Shown: positions 25,015 to 34,303, numbered from the stretch's first letter. The stretch is 52,538 nt of DNA from Streptomyces sp. WZ.A104 (GCF_002382885.1 NZ_NWVL01000058.1:1-52538); one strand, 5' to 3'. Numbers and translations are program-made. The notes: a model not told the origin generated them from the sequence alone.

Positions 25015-25515
25015 ATGAGTGCACAGAAGAAGAAGGATCTGCTGGACGAGGCCGAGCGGCTGCGCGCGGAGGGCCGCCCCGAGGAGGCACGGGAACGGCT
25101 CCTCGCGCTGACCGCCGAGTACCCCCACGACGCGGAGGTGGCCTACCGGACGGCGTGGATCCATGACGTTCTCGGCCTGGAGGCGGAGGCGGTGACGTAC
25201 TACGAACGCTGCCTGGCGAAGCCGGAGCTCAGCACGGAGGACCGGCGCGGCGCGCTGCTGGGGCTGGGCAGTACGTACCGGATCCTGGGCCGGTACGGGC
25301 AGGCGGTGGAGATCCTGCGCCGGGGCGTCGAGGAGTTCCCGGAGGACGGGGCGCTGCGGACGTTCCTGTCGATGGCCCTGTTCAACACCGGTGAGCATCA
25401 CGAGGCGATGCGGCTGCTGCTGGAGCTGACAGCCGCTACCAGCGACGACCCGCACGTACAGGGGTACCGGCGGGCCATCGAGCACTACGCGAAGGATCTC
25501 CACGAGACGGTCTGA
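25015..25515 (+). CDS. tetratricopeptide repeat protein
   Basis: 166 aa, no signal peptide. Helical pairs from residue 8: AERLRAEGRPEEARERLLALTAEYPHDAEVAYRTAWIHDVLGLEAEAVTYYERCL, then GLGSTYRILGRYGQAVEILRRGVEEFPEDGALRTFLSMALFNTGEHHEAMRLLLEL, about three to four TPR units. Probably a protein-interaction module of unknown partner. ATG 25015 (MSAQKKKDLL) is the first start inside the conserved region. Confidence 0.85.
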   Translation: MSAQKKKDLLDEAERLRAEGRPEEARERLLALTAEYPHDAEVAYRTAWIHDVLGLEAEAVTYYERCLAKPELSTEDRRGALLGLGSTYRILGRYGQAVEILRRGVEEFPEDGALRTFLSMALFNTGEHHEAMRLLLELTAATSDDPHVQGYRRAIEHYAKDLHETV

Positions 25516-26228
25516 CGGCCCGTGCCCCGGTCGGGCTCCCCCGTCTCACCTTCTCTTCACTTCTTCACTCTGTGTGGGGCAGGACTTCTCCGGGGTGATG
25601 ACCGGGAATCCGGTGCTGCTCGGTGGGGCGGCCGTGCTCTGGGCTCGGCCGGGTCGGGTCCTACGGCGGCAGGCTCGGGCTGCCGGCCCTGGTGGCGGCG
25701 GCCGGGCGCTGATCGTCGAAGCGGCACCGCGTCCGGGCGACGGACCGCGGCCGGGGAGGGGGAAGCCCCGGCCGGATCGGGGGAATCCAGCCGGGGCAGC
25801 TTGAGTGCGTGCGTGAGGGGGTGGTCGCCTCTCGGCGGCGAACGCCAGGGGATTCGGCTGCGCGATCTTCCCCATGAGCCGGAGACGAGGCCCGGAGGCA
25901 AGGCCCCCTCACACCACGTATAGGTGAACGATAAACCATCCAGGGCCGCCCCCAGGCACCCGCCCCCCGCGATGTGATCCACGGCACGAGGGGCGGGACT
26001 CCGGGCCGTCGGCTCCCCCGGTCGCGAAACCCCCGCACGGACCAGCCAACTCCCCCCAAGCGCAAGCCTGTTCGGATGACCACCACCCCGGCCAGCCGCT
26101 GGCATATGCCAGAAGCAACAACGCATCGAGTGTCGCCAAATCCCTTACGGGTCGCCGCGGCCTGTGCCACAGTCGGTAGCGGTCCACCCATCAGAACCGG
26201 CTACGCCGCGCCTGCATCGGAGTACGAG
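25516..26228. other. 713-bp intergenic region before the SpoIIE-type phosphatase
   Basis: No continuous gene is supportable. It holds a hairpin GCCCCGGC (25765-25772) / GCCGGGGC (25790-25797), an AT-richer promoter-like segment around 25917-25940 (GTATAGGTGAACGATAAACC), and GGAG at 26218-26221, which serves the phosphatase start. Short coding-like pieces at 25596-25700 in two frames may be remnants of a small membrane protein. Confidence 0.4.
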
Positions 26229-27659
26229 ATGCCGTCCCCCCACTTCGCGGACCGCCCCGCACCACAGCCCCCCGCGCACGATGCCGTCGACGCCCTGATC
26301 GACCGGACGCGCCGGCTGCGCGGAGACGTGGACGCCGTGCGGCGGGACGCCGTCGTGATCGACGAGGACGACCCCCAGCTGCGCTGGCAGCGCGCCCTGT
26401 GCGAGCTGGCCGTCCACCACCTGGACAATCTCGACGAGCATCTGGGACAGCTCAAGGCGGGTCTGCCGACACGCCGGGCCGAGCACGGCGCCCCGGAGAC
26501 CGCGGGAACACCGGAGGACCCCCGGTCCGGCTCCCTGCTCAACCGGGTGGGCAGCGCCGAGTGGAATCTCCTCACCGACGAGGTCAGCTGGTCCGACGAG
26601 CTGTACGGGATCTTCGGCAGGCCGCACGGGTCCCCGCCCCTCTCCCTGGACGACATGCCGTCCGTGCTCCTGGCCGACGATCAGCCACTGCTGACCGCCA
26701 TGGTCACGGGCTGCCTCGTCGACGGGCGTCCGATGGACGGGGAGTTCCGCATCGTCCGCCCCGACGGCCGGACGCGCACCCTCCATATGACGGGCGAGCC
26801 GGTCCTCGACGCGCAGGGCTGCACCGCCTCGATGTGGGCAGTCCTGCGGGACGTCAGCGAACTGCGGCGCAGCGAGCAGGCGGTCAGCAGCAGCCGCGCC
26901 TCGGTGCGGCGCGAGGAGCACATCGAGCGGGCCGAGCACCGGATGGCGGTCGAACTCCAGGAGACCGTCCTGCCGCCGTGGCGCGGATCGCTGCGCCTCC
27001 CGCAGCAGGGGCCCGGGGCTCTGGACATCGCCGCGCACTACCTCCCCTCCACGTCGAGCGGACTCATCGGCGGCGACTGGTACGACGCGATGGAGCTCCC
27101 CGACGGACGGACACTGCTTACCGTCGGCGATCTCACCGGGCATGGCATCCCCGCCACCTCGGCGATGGCGATGATGCTGGGCGCGCTGCGCGGCATGGCG
27201 GTCGCCGGCATCGAGCCGGGCGCGCTGATGGGACACCTCAACCAGCTGCTCGAATCGTCGATGCAGCCCGCGCTGGGCAGCGCCCTGTGCTGCCGTTTCG
27301 ACCCCGACGGCTCGATCCTGTCCTGGGCGCAGGCCGGACACCCCGCTCCGCTGCTCTTCCGCGAGGGATCGGGACGGCCGCTGCCCCCGCCGGACGGGGT
27401 GCTGCTCGGCGCCTCCTCCAAGGTCGCCTTCGAACAGGACGAGGTACGCCTGTTCCCCGGCGACGTGCTCGTTCTGCACACCGACGGTCTGACGCGCCGC
27501 AGCGACCGGGGTGCGGGCCCGGAGGCACTGCTCGCCCTCGCTCCCCGGTTCGCCCGGGCCCGTACGGCCCAGGAGTGCGTGCGGAGCGTCGTCGAGGAGT
27601 TCGGCGGGGCCGAGCGCATGGACGATGCGTGTGTACTGGTCGCCCGGATCGGGGCGTGA
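26229..27659 (+). CDS. PAS domain-containing SpoIIE-type (PP2C) serine phosphatase
   Basis: 476 aa. Residues 1-105 are acidic and helical (possible partner-binding region). A PAS domain follows (about 108-215: VGSAEWNLLTDEVSWSDELYGIFG ... GEPVLDAQGCTASMWAVLRDVSELRR), then a coiled helix and the SpoIIE/PP2C catalytic domain (about 235-475) with GGDWYDAMELPDGRTLLTVGDLTGHG and ERMDDACVLVAR as metal-binding Asp motifs. Such enzymes dephosphorylate anti-anti-sigma factors in stress or development pathways. GGAG lies 8 nt before ATG 26229. It converges on the NsdB-like gene. Confidence 0.9.
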   Translation: MPSPHFADRPAPQPPAHDAVDALIDRTRRLRGDVDAVRRDAVVIDEDDPQLRWQRALCELAVHHLDNLDEHLGQLKAGLPTRRAEHGAPETAGTPEDPRSGSLLNRVGSAEWNLLTDEVSWSDELYGIFGRPHGSPPLSLDDMPSVLLADDQPLLTAMVTGCLVDGRPMDGEFRIVRPDGRTRTLHMTGEPVLDAQGCTASMWAVLRDVSELRRSEQAVSSSRASVRREEHIERAEHRMAVELQETVLPPWRGSLRLPQQGPGALDIAAHYLPSTSSGLIGGDWYDAMELPDGRTLLTVGDLTGHGIPATSAMAMMLGALRGMAVAGIEPGALMGHLNQLLESSMQPALGSALCCRFDPDGSILSWAQAGHPAPLLFREGSGRPLPPPDGVLLGASSKVAFEQDEVRLFPGDVLVLHTDGLTRRSDRGAGPEALLALAPRFARARTAQECVRSVVEEFGGAERMDDACVLVARIGA

Positions 27660-27755
27660 GGGAGCGCCCTACGACGGCGTTACGGTTTCCGGTCTGTTCG
27701 GTTCTCCTGCCCCGGGCGGTCCGTCCGGTTCAGGACCGGTGCGACCGCGCCCGCT

Positions 27756-29279
27756 TCAGATCTGTGTGCCCTCGGCCTTCTTCCTGCTCGGCGGCATCGA
27801 CAGCTCGATCTCCTCGCGCAGGTCCTGGATCCCGGCGTACCCCGAGAACTGACCGGTGAGCCGGTACATCTCGCGGAGCCGGTCCCAGGTGCGGTGCGAG
27901 GAGGTCTCCCCCATCGACACCAGCGCGAGCCGGGCGTAACGGTCGGCCTGTTCGGGGTCGTTGGCGATGAAGCACGCCGAGGCCAGCGAGATGTAGTCGA
28001 AGATCTTGGACCGCTGGCGCCCGTTGATCCGCAGCTCCAGCGCCTGCTTGGCATGGCGCTGGGCGATGATCGCGGCCCCCGGGTCGTGCTCGGCCAGGGT
28101 GCGGAAGGCGAGTGCCTGCATGCCGTGCATATCGGCCTCGTCGAACATCTGCATCCAACTGGGCGACGGCACATCGCCCTTGTCCGAGACGAAGAGCTCC
28201 TCGGCCTCGCCGAGGGTGCGCCGCATCGCCTGGCCACGGCCCATCGATGCCTGTGCCCAGGCTTCGATGGTGTGCAGCATCGCCCGGGTACGCGGCAGGG
28301 TCTCGTCGCCGGAGCCGGACTTGGCGAGCTTCATCAGGTCGAGCGCGTCGTCCGGGCGGCCCAGGTGCACCATCTGGCGGGCCGCCCGGGAGAGCGCCTC
28401 ACCGGCGCGCGGCCGGTCGCCGCCCTCACGGGCCGCGTGGGCGGCGATGACGAAGTACTTCTGGGCGGTGGGTTCGAGGCCCACGTCGTGGGACATCCAG
28501 CCCGCCAGGACGGCGAGGTTGGCGGCGACGCCCCACAACCGCCGCTGGAGGTGGTCGGGGTGACGGTAGGCGAGCATGCCGCCCACCTCGTTGAGCTGGC
28601 CCACGACGGCCTTGCGCTGGAGTCCGCCGCCTCGGGAGGCGTCCCAGGCGCGGAACACCTCGACCGAGTGCTCCAGTGCCTCGATCTCGTCCGAGCCGAC
28701 GGGTGCGGCCTCGTACCGGTCGAATCCGGCAGGGTCGGCATGCAGGGGGTCGTTGGTGCGTGGCGCGTCGGCCGCCAGAGCGGGGTCGCTGTGCAGCCAG
28801 TCGTACATGGGCCTTGCGATGGTTGAGCCGGCGGCGAGCGCGGCGCCCGCACCCACCAGGCCGCGACGGTTGAGCATGAGGTCCATTCCCGTGAATTCGG
28901 TGAGGACCGCTGCCGTCCGTTCGGGCGCCCACGGCAGTTGATCGGGATTGTGTTCCGTCCCGGAGTCACGCCGTTTCCCCACACGCCCGCGTCGGCCGAA
29001 CCCGAGGTCCTCGATGGTCACGACACGGCCGAGCCGCTCGGTGAACAGGGCCGCCAGCACTTCGGGCACGGGATCACGGGGGGACTCCCCCATATCGATC
29101 CAGCGCCTGACACGCGAGGTGTCGGTGGCCAGCTGCGGGTGGCCCATGGCCGCCGCCTGCCGGTTCACCATTCTCGCGAGTTCGCCCTTGGACCAGCCGG
29201 CCAGGCCGAACAGGTCAGAAAGGCGGGTGTTGGGTTCTCCGGTCACGTCAAGCCCCCAGGTTCTCGGCTGACTTGACAC
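27756..29279 (-). CDS. nsdB: NsdB/NsdA-like regulator with N-terminal HTH and TPR-like repeats
   Basis: 507 aa from GTG 29279. The N-terminal SDLFGLAGWSKGELARMVNRQAAAMG...TSRVRRWIDMGESPRDPVPEVLAALFTERLGRVVTIEDLGF segment is an XRE-like element shared with the Streptomyces Nsd proteins. Residues about 195-480 are TPR-like helices (VFRAWDASRGGGLQRKAVVGQLNEVGGML onward). Nsd proteins repress sporulation and antibiotic production. I recall NsdB as the closer match than NsdA, but this is from memory. A second GTG (LDVTGEP) 30 nt inside is an alternative start. Confidence 0.78.
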   Translation of the reverse strand: MSSQPRTWGLDVTGEPNTRLSDLFGLAGWSKGELARMVNRQAAAMGHPQLATDTSRVRRWIDMGESPRDPVPEVLAALFTERLGRVVTIEDLGFGRRGRVGKRRDSGTEHNPDQLPWAPERTAAVLTEFTGMDLMLNRRGLVGAGAALAAGSTIARPMYDWLHSDPALAADAPRTNDPLHADPAGFDRYEAAPVGSDEIEALEHSVEVFRAWDASRGGGLQRKAVVGQLNEVGGMLAYRHPDHLQRRLWGVAANLAVLAGWMSHDVGLEPTAQKYFVIAAHAAREGGDRPRAGEALSRAARQMVHLGRPDDALDLMKLAKSGSGDETLPRTRAMLHTIEAWAQASMGRGQAMRRTLGEAEELFVSDKGDVPSPSWMQMFDEADMHGMQALAFRTLAEHDPGAAIIAQRHAKQALELRINGRQRSKIFDYISLASACFIANDPEQADRYARLALVSMGETSSHRTWDRLREMYRLTGQFSGYAGIQDLREEIELSMPPSRKKAEGTQI

Positions 29280-29307
29280 TAACCCCCGGTCAGATGCGCT
29301 GTGACTA

Positions 29308-29337
29308 TTCGCCAGGGTTCGCCAGGGTCCGCCAGAT
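29308..29337. promoter_or_regulatory. three 10-bp direct repeats between nsdB and the phosphotransferase gene
   Basis: TTCGCCAGGG (29308-29317), TTCGCCAGGG (29318-29327) and TCCGCCAGAT (29328-29337) lie head to tail, one helical turn apart, 29 bp from the nsdB start in a 198-bp divergent intergenic region. Candidate regulator-binding array. Confidence 0.55.
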
Positions 29338-29477
29338 GGTCTGCCACCCGTGACTCGTTGTCAGGTAGGAAAGCGCCACCCCGCCCGGCAGCCCTAGGTA
29401 CTCCCCAGGGTGCCGAACGGCCGTCGGCCGGGTTGGCGCGCGTACCTTGTCGGCGCACGAAGGGATCTGTCTCGCCC

Positions 29478-30614
29478 ATGTACACAGCATCGTCCTCCGT
29501 GTCCGCCCCGCCCCGCCCGCTCCGCCCGATGGGAGCGGGCGGCGGGCCCTATCTCGCCCCTCCCACCGGTGCACCGGTGCAGGGTCTGGGCCGGCCCCGA
29601 CGGGCCTCGGGACCGGGCACCGGACCGCTCAGCGGGAGAATCGACCTGTCCGGGCCGCAGGGCGCGCAGGTGCGGATGGCGATCGCCTCCGTGCAGCGCA
29701 TCTGCCCCGAGTTCAACCCGGTCCAGGTGCTCCGCCGCAGCGGCCGCTCGGTCCTGATCGTAGGAACGACCGGGCGGGCCACCGCCGTGGCGAAGTGTTT
29801 ACTGGACCACTCCCCCGCGTGGACTGAGCGGTTCCGGCACGAAATAGCGGCATACCGCGCGTTCGTCCGGCACCGTCCCCCGGTACGGGTGCCCCGGCTG
29901 ATCGCGGCGGATCCGGAGAACTGCACGCTGGTGATCGAGCGCATGCCCGGCCGGGTCGCCGCCCTGACCCGGCACCCCGCCGAGGCGCCGCCGCGGGCGG
30001 ACATCCGCGCCGCGCTGGGCGCGATCAGCCGGGTGAACGCCTGGCGGCCGCCGCCCGGTGTTTTCGAGGCGCCGCTCGACTACGCCTCGCGGATCGCGCG
30101 CTACCACGAGCTCGGTCTGTTCACCGACCGCGACCTCGGCGATCTGCAGAAGCTGCTGCACGGTCTGGCGCACGCGAGCGGCAGGCAGGGGATGGGGCAG
30201 TTCTGTCACGGTGACGCGCTGCTCTCCAACATCCTGCTGTCGCCGACCGGGCCGGTGCTGGTCGATTGGGAGCACGCGGGCTGGTATCTCCCGGGGTACG
30301 ACCTGGCGACCCTGTGGGCGGTACTGGGCGACGCCCCGGTGGCGCGGCGCCAGATCAGCCAGCTGGCGCAGGCCAGGGGCCCGGCCGCGCGAGACGCGTT
30401 CCTGGTGAACCTGATGCTGGTGCTGACCCGCGAGATCCGCAATTACGAGACCGCGGTGCAGCGGACCATGCGCGAGGCGCCCCCGGTGGGTGCGGGGCAG
30501 GACCGCCCCGGCGCCCTCTCCTGCGGTGAGGAGCAGCGGCTGCTGCTGCGCAGGCTGCACGACGACTGCGCGATGGCGCGGCGGGCCGTACGGGCGGCGG
30601 TCGGCACGCGCTGA
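29478..30614 (+). CDS. aminoglycoside phosphotransferase-fold kinase
   Basis: 378 aa. The first 65 residues are Pro/Gly-rich and look disordered. The kinase-like part starts near residue 70; Brenner motif HGDALLSNILL (catalytic Asp) and metal-binding VDWEHAGWY follow near 240-265, then a helical C-terminus. The family phosphorylates small molecules such as aminoglycosides, macrolides or choline; the substrate is unknown. ATG 29478 lies 198 bp from the divergent nsdB start. Confidence 0.8.
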   Translation: MYTASSSVSAPPRPLRPMGAGGGPYLAPPTGAPVQGLGRPRRASGPGTGPLSGRIDLSGPQGAQVRMAIASVQRICPEFNPVQVLRRSGRSVLIVGTTGRATAVAKCLLDHSPAWTERFRHEIAAYRAFVRHRPPVRVPRLIAADPENCTLVIERMPGRVAALTRHPAEAPPRADIRAALGAISRVNAWRPPPGVFEAPLDYASRIARYHELGLFTDRDLGDLQKLLHGLAHASGRQGMGQFCHGDALLSNILLSPTGPVLVDWEHAGWYLPGYDLATLWAVLGDAPVARRQISQLAQARGPAARDAFLVNLMLVLTREIRNYETAVQRTMREAPPVGAGQDRPGALSCGEEQRLLLRRLHDDCAMARRAVRAAVGTR

Positions 30615-31144
30615 CTCCCGGCGCGACAGCCGCCGCCCCGCGCCGTCCCCTCGGTGCGGGGCGGCCGCGCGGGGCCGTACGACAACAAGGGCGGGCGGGT
30701 GTTCGCCCGGCGAAGACCACGGTGCTCAAGCCACTGTGAAGGGGAAGCGCGCTGCGGGACCGGTGCCGACACACCGGTCCCGCAGCGCGCTGTTCTGTGT
30801 GCCGATCCGGCGTGACCGCGTGCTGACGTAGAGCTGTCCCGGGGGCCTCCACGGGTGAGGCCCGCCACGAGACCCACGTCACCTACGACCTCCGTTAGTG
30901 GACGCCGTCGATCCCGTACGGCGTAACGAACAGCCCAAATGGCTCATAAATTGGTGTTCCACGACGAAGAGTAGTAATGGCGGTCATTGCATCTCGTATC
31001 GGGCACCGCTAACCATGGATTCCGGCAAGCACCGAGTACGAGCCAGCGAGGAGCGCCCACCGGCGGCCGCGGCCGAACAGCTCGGACCCTGCCGACGCGG
31101 CGCGAAGGCCGCGAAGCCCGTCCCCCATCAGGAAGAGCTCACGC
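30615..31144. other. 530-bp region between the phosphotransferase and SLT genes
   Basis: Contains a very strong hairpin (30746-30791). An AT-rich promoter-like block (TTGGTG 30951-30956 and TAGTAA 30972-30977, spacing 15 bp) follows, then about 165 bp of leader before the SLT start. The leader ends CGGGCACCGCTAACC near 31000, which only weakly recalls the end of the c-di-AMP (ydaO) riboswitch. A GGAAGAG site precedes ATG 31145. Confidence 0.45.
30746..30791. terminator. 20-bp perfect hairpin
   Basis: Arms 30746-30765 and 30772-30791 are perfectly complementary, with a 6-nt CCGACA loop. The hairpin is 131 bp after the phosphotransferase stop and upstream of the SLT promoter region. Most likely a terminator that insulates the two units. 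Confidence 0.75.
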
Positions 31145-31819
31145 ATGCCCCGCATCTCCACCCTGCGCATCACCCGTACGCACAAGCTCGCCACCGCCGC
31201 GCTCGTCGCGGCCGGTTCCGTCTCCGCCATAGCCGCCACGAGCGCCCAGGGCGACACGCCGCCCGCCGCGGCCCGCTCCTCCGTCGCCGTCGAGCCGGTC
31301 GCCGCCGCGGGCATCCCCACGGCGAAGGACGCCGCGGAGAAGAAGGCCGCTCAGGACACCGCCGAGAAGGAAGCCGCCGCCAAGAAGGCCGTGGCCGACC
31401 GAAAGGCCGCCGCGGAGAAGGCCGCCGCGAAGGAGCGCTCCGAGAAGCAGGCCGCCAACCGCTCCACCGAGCGCAAGGCCGTCACGCCGAAGAAGTACGC
31501 GAACAACCTCGACGGCTGGATCCGCGAGTCGCTCGACATCATGAAGAAGAAGAACATCCCCGGCTCCTACGAGGGGCTGCACCGCAACATCATGCGCGAG
31601 TCCAGCGGCAACCCGAACGCCGTCAACGACTGGGACATCAACGCGCGCAACGGCATTCCCTCCAAGGGCCTGCTCCAGGTGATCCAGCCCACCTTCGACG
31701 CCTACCACGTCAAGGGCACCCCGAAGAAGCTCACCGACCCGGTCGCCAACATCACCGCCGCCGCGAACTACGCCGCGGACCGTTACGGCTCGATCGACAA
31801 CGTCGACTCCGCCTACTGA
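31145..31819 (+). CDS. secreted SLT-domain lytic transglycosylase
   Basis: 224 aa. Signal peptide (about 1-33, with SAIAATSA near the cleavage site), then an Ala/Lys/Glu-rich segment (about 60-112) predicted as a long charged helix. The catalytic SLT domain runs from about 118: LDGWIRESLDIM, NIMRESSGNPNAVN with the catalytic Glu, GIPSKGLLQVIQPTFDAYHV and DPVANITAAANYAADRYG. It cleaves peptidoglycan glycan strands outside the membrane, probably for growth or germination. The helix may bind the wall or span the periplasm-like space. Confidence 0.88.
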   Translation: MPRISTLRITRTHKLATAALVAAGSVSAIAATSAQGDTPPAAARSSVAVEPVAAAGIPTAKDAAEKKAAQDTAEKEAAAKKAVADRKAAAEKAAAKERSEKQAANRSTERKAVTPKKYANNLDGWIRESLDIMKKKNIPGSYEGLHRNIMRESSGNPNAVNDWDINARNGIPSKGLLQVIQPTFDAYHVKGTPKKLTDPVANITAAANYAADRYGSIDNVDSAY

Positions 31820-31970
31820 GCGACCGACTTCCGAGCACGCACAGGCCAAGCCGCGATTATGTGACTAATCGCCGTCGTGCGTGCTCCGTATGGCCGAAGG
31901 GTAGTGCTGCGCGGACACCACCGGTCCGCGCGTGTCCGCGCGCGGAGGCTTCTGGAAAGGCCTGACGCAC

Positions 31971-34184
31971 ATGGCACAGCCCTTCTCACTGCCGGACTTC
32001 TATGTTCCGTATCCGGCACGGCTCAACCCTCATGTGGAGGCGGCACGCACGCACACCCGCGAGTGGGCCCGTTCCATGGGGATGCTGGAGGGGTCCGGCA
32101 TCTGGGAGGAGAAGGACCTGGAGGCGCACGACTACGCCCTCCTGTGCGCCTACACCCACCCCGACTGCTCGGCCGAGGCCCTGTCCCTGGTCACCGACTG
32201 GTACGTGTGGGTCTTCTTCTTCGACGACCACTTCCTGGAGCTGTTCAAGCGCACGCCCGACCGAGAGGGCGGCAAGCGGCATCTGGACCGGCTGCCCGCC
32301 TTCATGCCGATGGAGCGGGGCGCGGCGACGCCGGAGCCTACGAGCCCCGTCGAGGCGGGGCTCGCGGATCTGTGGGCCCGGACGGTCCCGGCAATGTCGG
32401 ACGCCTGGCGGGCCCGGTTCGCGGAGGCGACGGAGTACCTGCTCAACGAGTCCCTGTGGGAACTCGCCAACATCCACGAGGGCCGCATCGCGAACCCCGT
32501 CGAGTACATCGAGATGCGCCGCAAGGTGGGCGGCGCGCCCTGGTCCGCCGGCCTGGTGGAGTACGCGGCGAACGCCGAGGTGCCCGCGTCGGTCGCCGAC
32601 GCCCGCCCGCTGCGGGTGCTGCGGGACGCCTTCTCCGACGGGGTGCACCTGCGCAACGACCTCTTCTCCTACCAGCGCGAGGTGGAGGACGAGGGGGAGA
32701 ACAGCAACGGCGTGCTGGTGCTGGAGAAGTTCCTCGGCTGCTCGACGCAGGAGGCCGCCGAGGCCGTCAACGACCTGCTGACCTCGCGGCTCCAGCAGTT
32801 CGAGAACACCGCGCTGACCGAGCTCGGCCCGCTCTGCGCCGAGAAGGGCCTGGACCCGGCGCAGACCGCCGCCGTGCTGGCGTACGTCAAGGGGCTCCAG
32901 GACTGGCAGTCCGGCGGCCACGAATGGCACATGCGCTCCAGCCGCTACATGAACGGCGGCGGTGCGGGTGAGGCCGTGGCCGGCTTCGGCATGTCCGCCG
33001 CCTCCATCCGGTTCACACTCCGCTCGGAGACCGCCCGGGCCCGCAGTCACAGCCATGTGCCGTACCAGCACGTGGGCCCCTCGCTGCTGCCTGACTTCGA
33101 CCTGCCGTTCGGGACGACGCTGAGCCCGCATCTGGAGGGGGCCCGGGTCCGGGTCGTCGACTGGGCGCGGCGGATGGGCATCCTGGAGGCCCAGCCGGGC
33201 GTGCCGGGTTCGCACATCTGGGACGAGCGGCGGATCATCGCGATCGACCTGCCGCTGTGCGCGGCGGGCCTGCATCCGGACGCGACCCCGGACGAGCTGG
33301 ACCTGTCCTCGGCGTGGCTGGCCTGGGGGACGTACGGGGACGACTGGTTCCCGGTCGTGCACGGGCGGGCCCGGGACCTGGCGGGCGCGCGCCTGGCCAA
33401 CGAACGGCTGTCGCTGTTCATGCCACTGGACGGCGAGGGGACGCCGGAGCCGGTGAACGCCCTGGAGCGGAGCCTGGGCGATCTGTGGCGCAGGACGGCC
33501 GCCCCGATGGACGCGGGCGGGCGGCGCAGTTTCCGGACCGCGATCGAGTCGATGACCGAGAGCTGGCTGTGGGAGCTGGCGAACCAGGCGCAGAACCGTG
33601 TCCCCGATCCGGTGGACTACGTGGAGATGCGGCGGGCGACCTTCGGTTCGGACCTGACGATGAGCCTGTGCCGTCTCGGGCACGGCAGGAAGGTCCCGGA
33701 CGAGGTCTACCGCAGCGGTCCGATGCGCTCCCTGGAGAACGCGGCGGCGGACTACGCGTGTCTGATGAACGACCTGTTCTCGTACCAGAAGGAGATCGAG
33801 TACGAGGGAGAGGTGCACAACGGCGTCCTGGTCGTGCAGAACTTCTTCGGCGTCGACTATCCGACGGGCGTGGCGATCGTGCACGACCTGATGAACTCGC
33901 GGCTGCGGCAGTTCCTGCATGTCGCCGAGGTCGAACTGCCGGTGCTGTACGACGACTTCGGCCTGGACGCCGAGGCGCGAGAGATCCTGGCGGGCTATGT
34001 GCAGGAACTCAAGCACTGGATCGCGGGAATCCTGATCTGGCACCGGGGCTGCCGCCGCTACCGCGAGGAGGACCTGCGGCAGGGCCACGCCACCCCCTGG
34101 CATCTGAGCGGCCCCACGGGGCTCGGTACGTCGGCGGCGCAGGTGACCCGGATGATGGCCCAACTGGCTGGCAGCCCGGCGTAG
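31971..34184 (+). CDS. geoA: bifunctional germacradienol/geosmin synthase
   Basis: 737 aa with two class I terpene-cyclase-like domains. The N-terminal domain has the Mg-binding DDHFLE (Asp85/Asp86) and NDLFSYQRE (Asn229), which turn farnesyl diphosphate into germacradienol. The C-terminal domain (about 370-720) makes geosmin; its Asp motif reads DDWFP at 457-461, where the characterised S. coelicolor enzyme has DDYYP, and a second NDLFSYQKE is intact. ATG 31971 has GGAAAGG upstream. A perfect hairpin follows, and the next gene is the conserved hypothetical usually found beside geoA. Confidence 0.95.
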   Translation: MAQPFSLPDFYVPYPARLNPHVEAARTHTREWARSMGMLEGSGIWEEKDLEAHDYALLCAYTHPDCSAEALSLVTDWYVWVFFFDDHFLELFKRTPDREGGKRHLDRLPAFMPMERGAATPEPTSPVEAGLADLWARTVPAMSDAWRARFAEATEYLLNESLWELANIHEGRIANPVEYIEMRRKVGGAPWSAGLVEYAANAEVPASVADARPLRVLRDAFSDGVHLRNDLFSYQREVEDEGENSNGVLVLEKFLGCSTQEAAEAVNDLLTSRLQQFENTALTELGPLCAEKGLDPAQTAAVLAYVKGLQDWQSGGHEWHMRSSRYMNGGGAGEAVAGFGMSAASIRFTLRSETARARSHSHVPYQHVGPSLLPDFDLPFGTTLSPHLEGARVRVVDWARRMGILEAQPGVPGSHIWDERRIIAIDLPLCAAGLHPDATPDELDLSSAWLAWGTYGDDWFPVVHGRARDLAGARLANERLSLFMPLDGEGTPEPVNALERSLGDLWRRTAAPMDAGGRRSFRTAIESMTESWLWELANQAQNRVPDPVDYVEMRRATFGSDLTMSLCRLGHGRKVPDEVYRSGPMRSLENAAADYACLMNDLFSYQKEIEYEGEVHNGVLVVQNFFGVDYPTGVAIVHDLMNSRLRQFLHVAEVELPVLYDDFGLDAEAREILAGYVQELKHWIAGILIWHRGCRRYREEDLRQGHATPWHLSGPTGLGTSAAQVTRMMAQLAGSPA

Positions 34185-34192
34185 TTCACGGT

Positions 34193-34229
34193 CCGTGGCT
34201 CGCCGCGCGAGAAGCGCGGCGAGCCACGG
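34193..34229 (+). terminator. hairpin terminator of geoA
   Basis: Perfect 16-bp stem, 34193-34208 with 34214-34229, and a GAGAA loop, 9 bp after the geoA stop. Confidence 0.8.
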
Positions 34230-34233
34230 CGGC

Positions 34234-34260
34234 GCACGGGGCACGGGGCACGGGGCACGG
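34234..34260. repeat. 7-bp tandem repeat (GGCACGG)
   Basis: About four units of the heptamer (GCACGGG register) between two terminators. Probably slippage-prone spacer DNA. Confidence 0.7.
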
Positions 34261-34263
34261 AAA

Positions 34264-34290
34264 AGGCCGCCCGGCATATGCGGGCGGCCT
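34264..34290 (-). terminator. intrinsic terminator of the hypothetical gene at 34304
   Basis: AGGCCGCCCG (34264-34273) pairs with CGGGCGGCCT (34281-34290) around a 7-nt loop. Read on the minus strand, the stem is followed by TTTT, a textbook arrangement. Confidence 0.85.
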
Positions 34291-34303
34291 ATGGAGATAC
34301 GTT

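Noticed and set aside
30990..31144. Possible c-di-AMP (ydaO-type) riboswitch upstream of the SLT gene, as known for Streptomyces wall hydrolases
   Set aside because: Only a GCTAACC-like end is similar. The GGGGTGAAT-type core and the other conserved blocks are absent.
31986..34277. 763-codon frame antisense to geosmin synthase
   Set aside because: Shadow frame; the plus strand encodes a fully conserved geosmin synthase.
34193..34290. Dense inverted and tandem repeats considered as an attachment site or mobile-element end
   Set aside because: They resolve into two terminators of convergent genes and a 7-bp spacer repeat. No integrase, transposase or target duplication is present.
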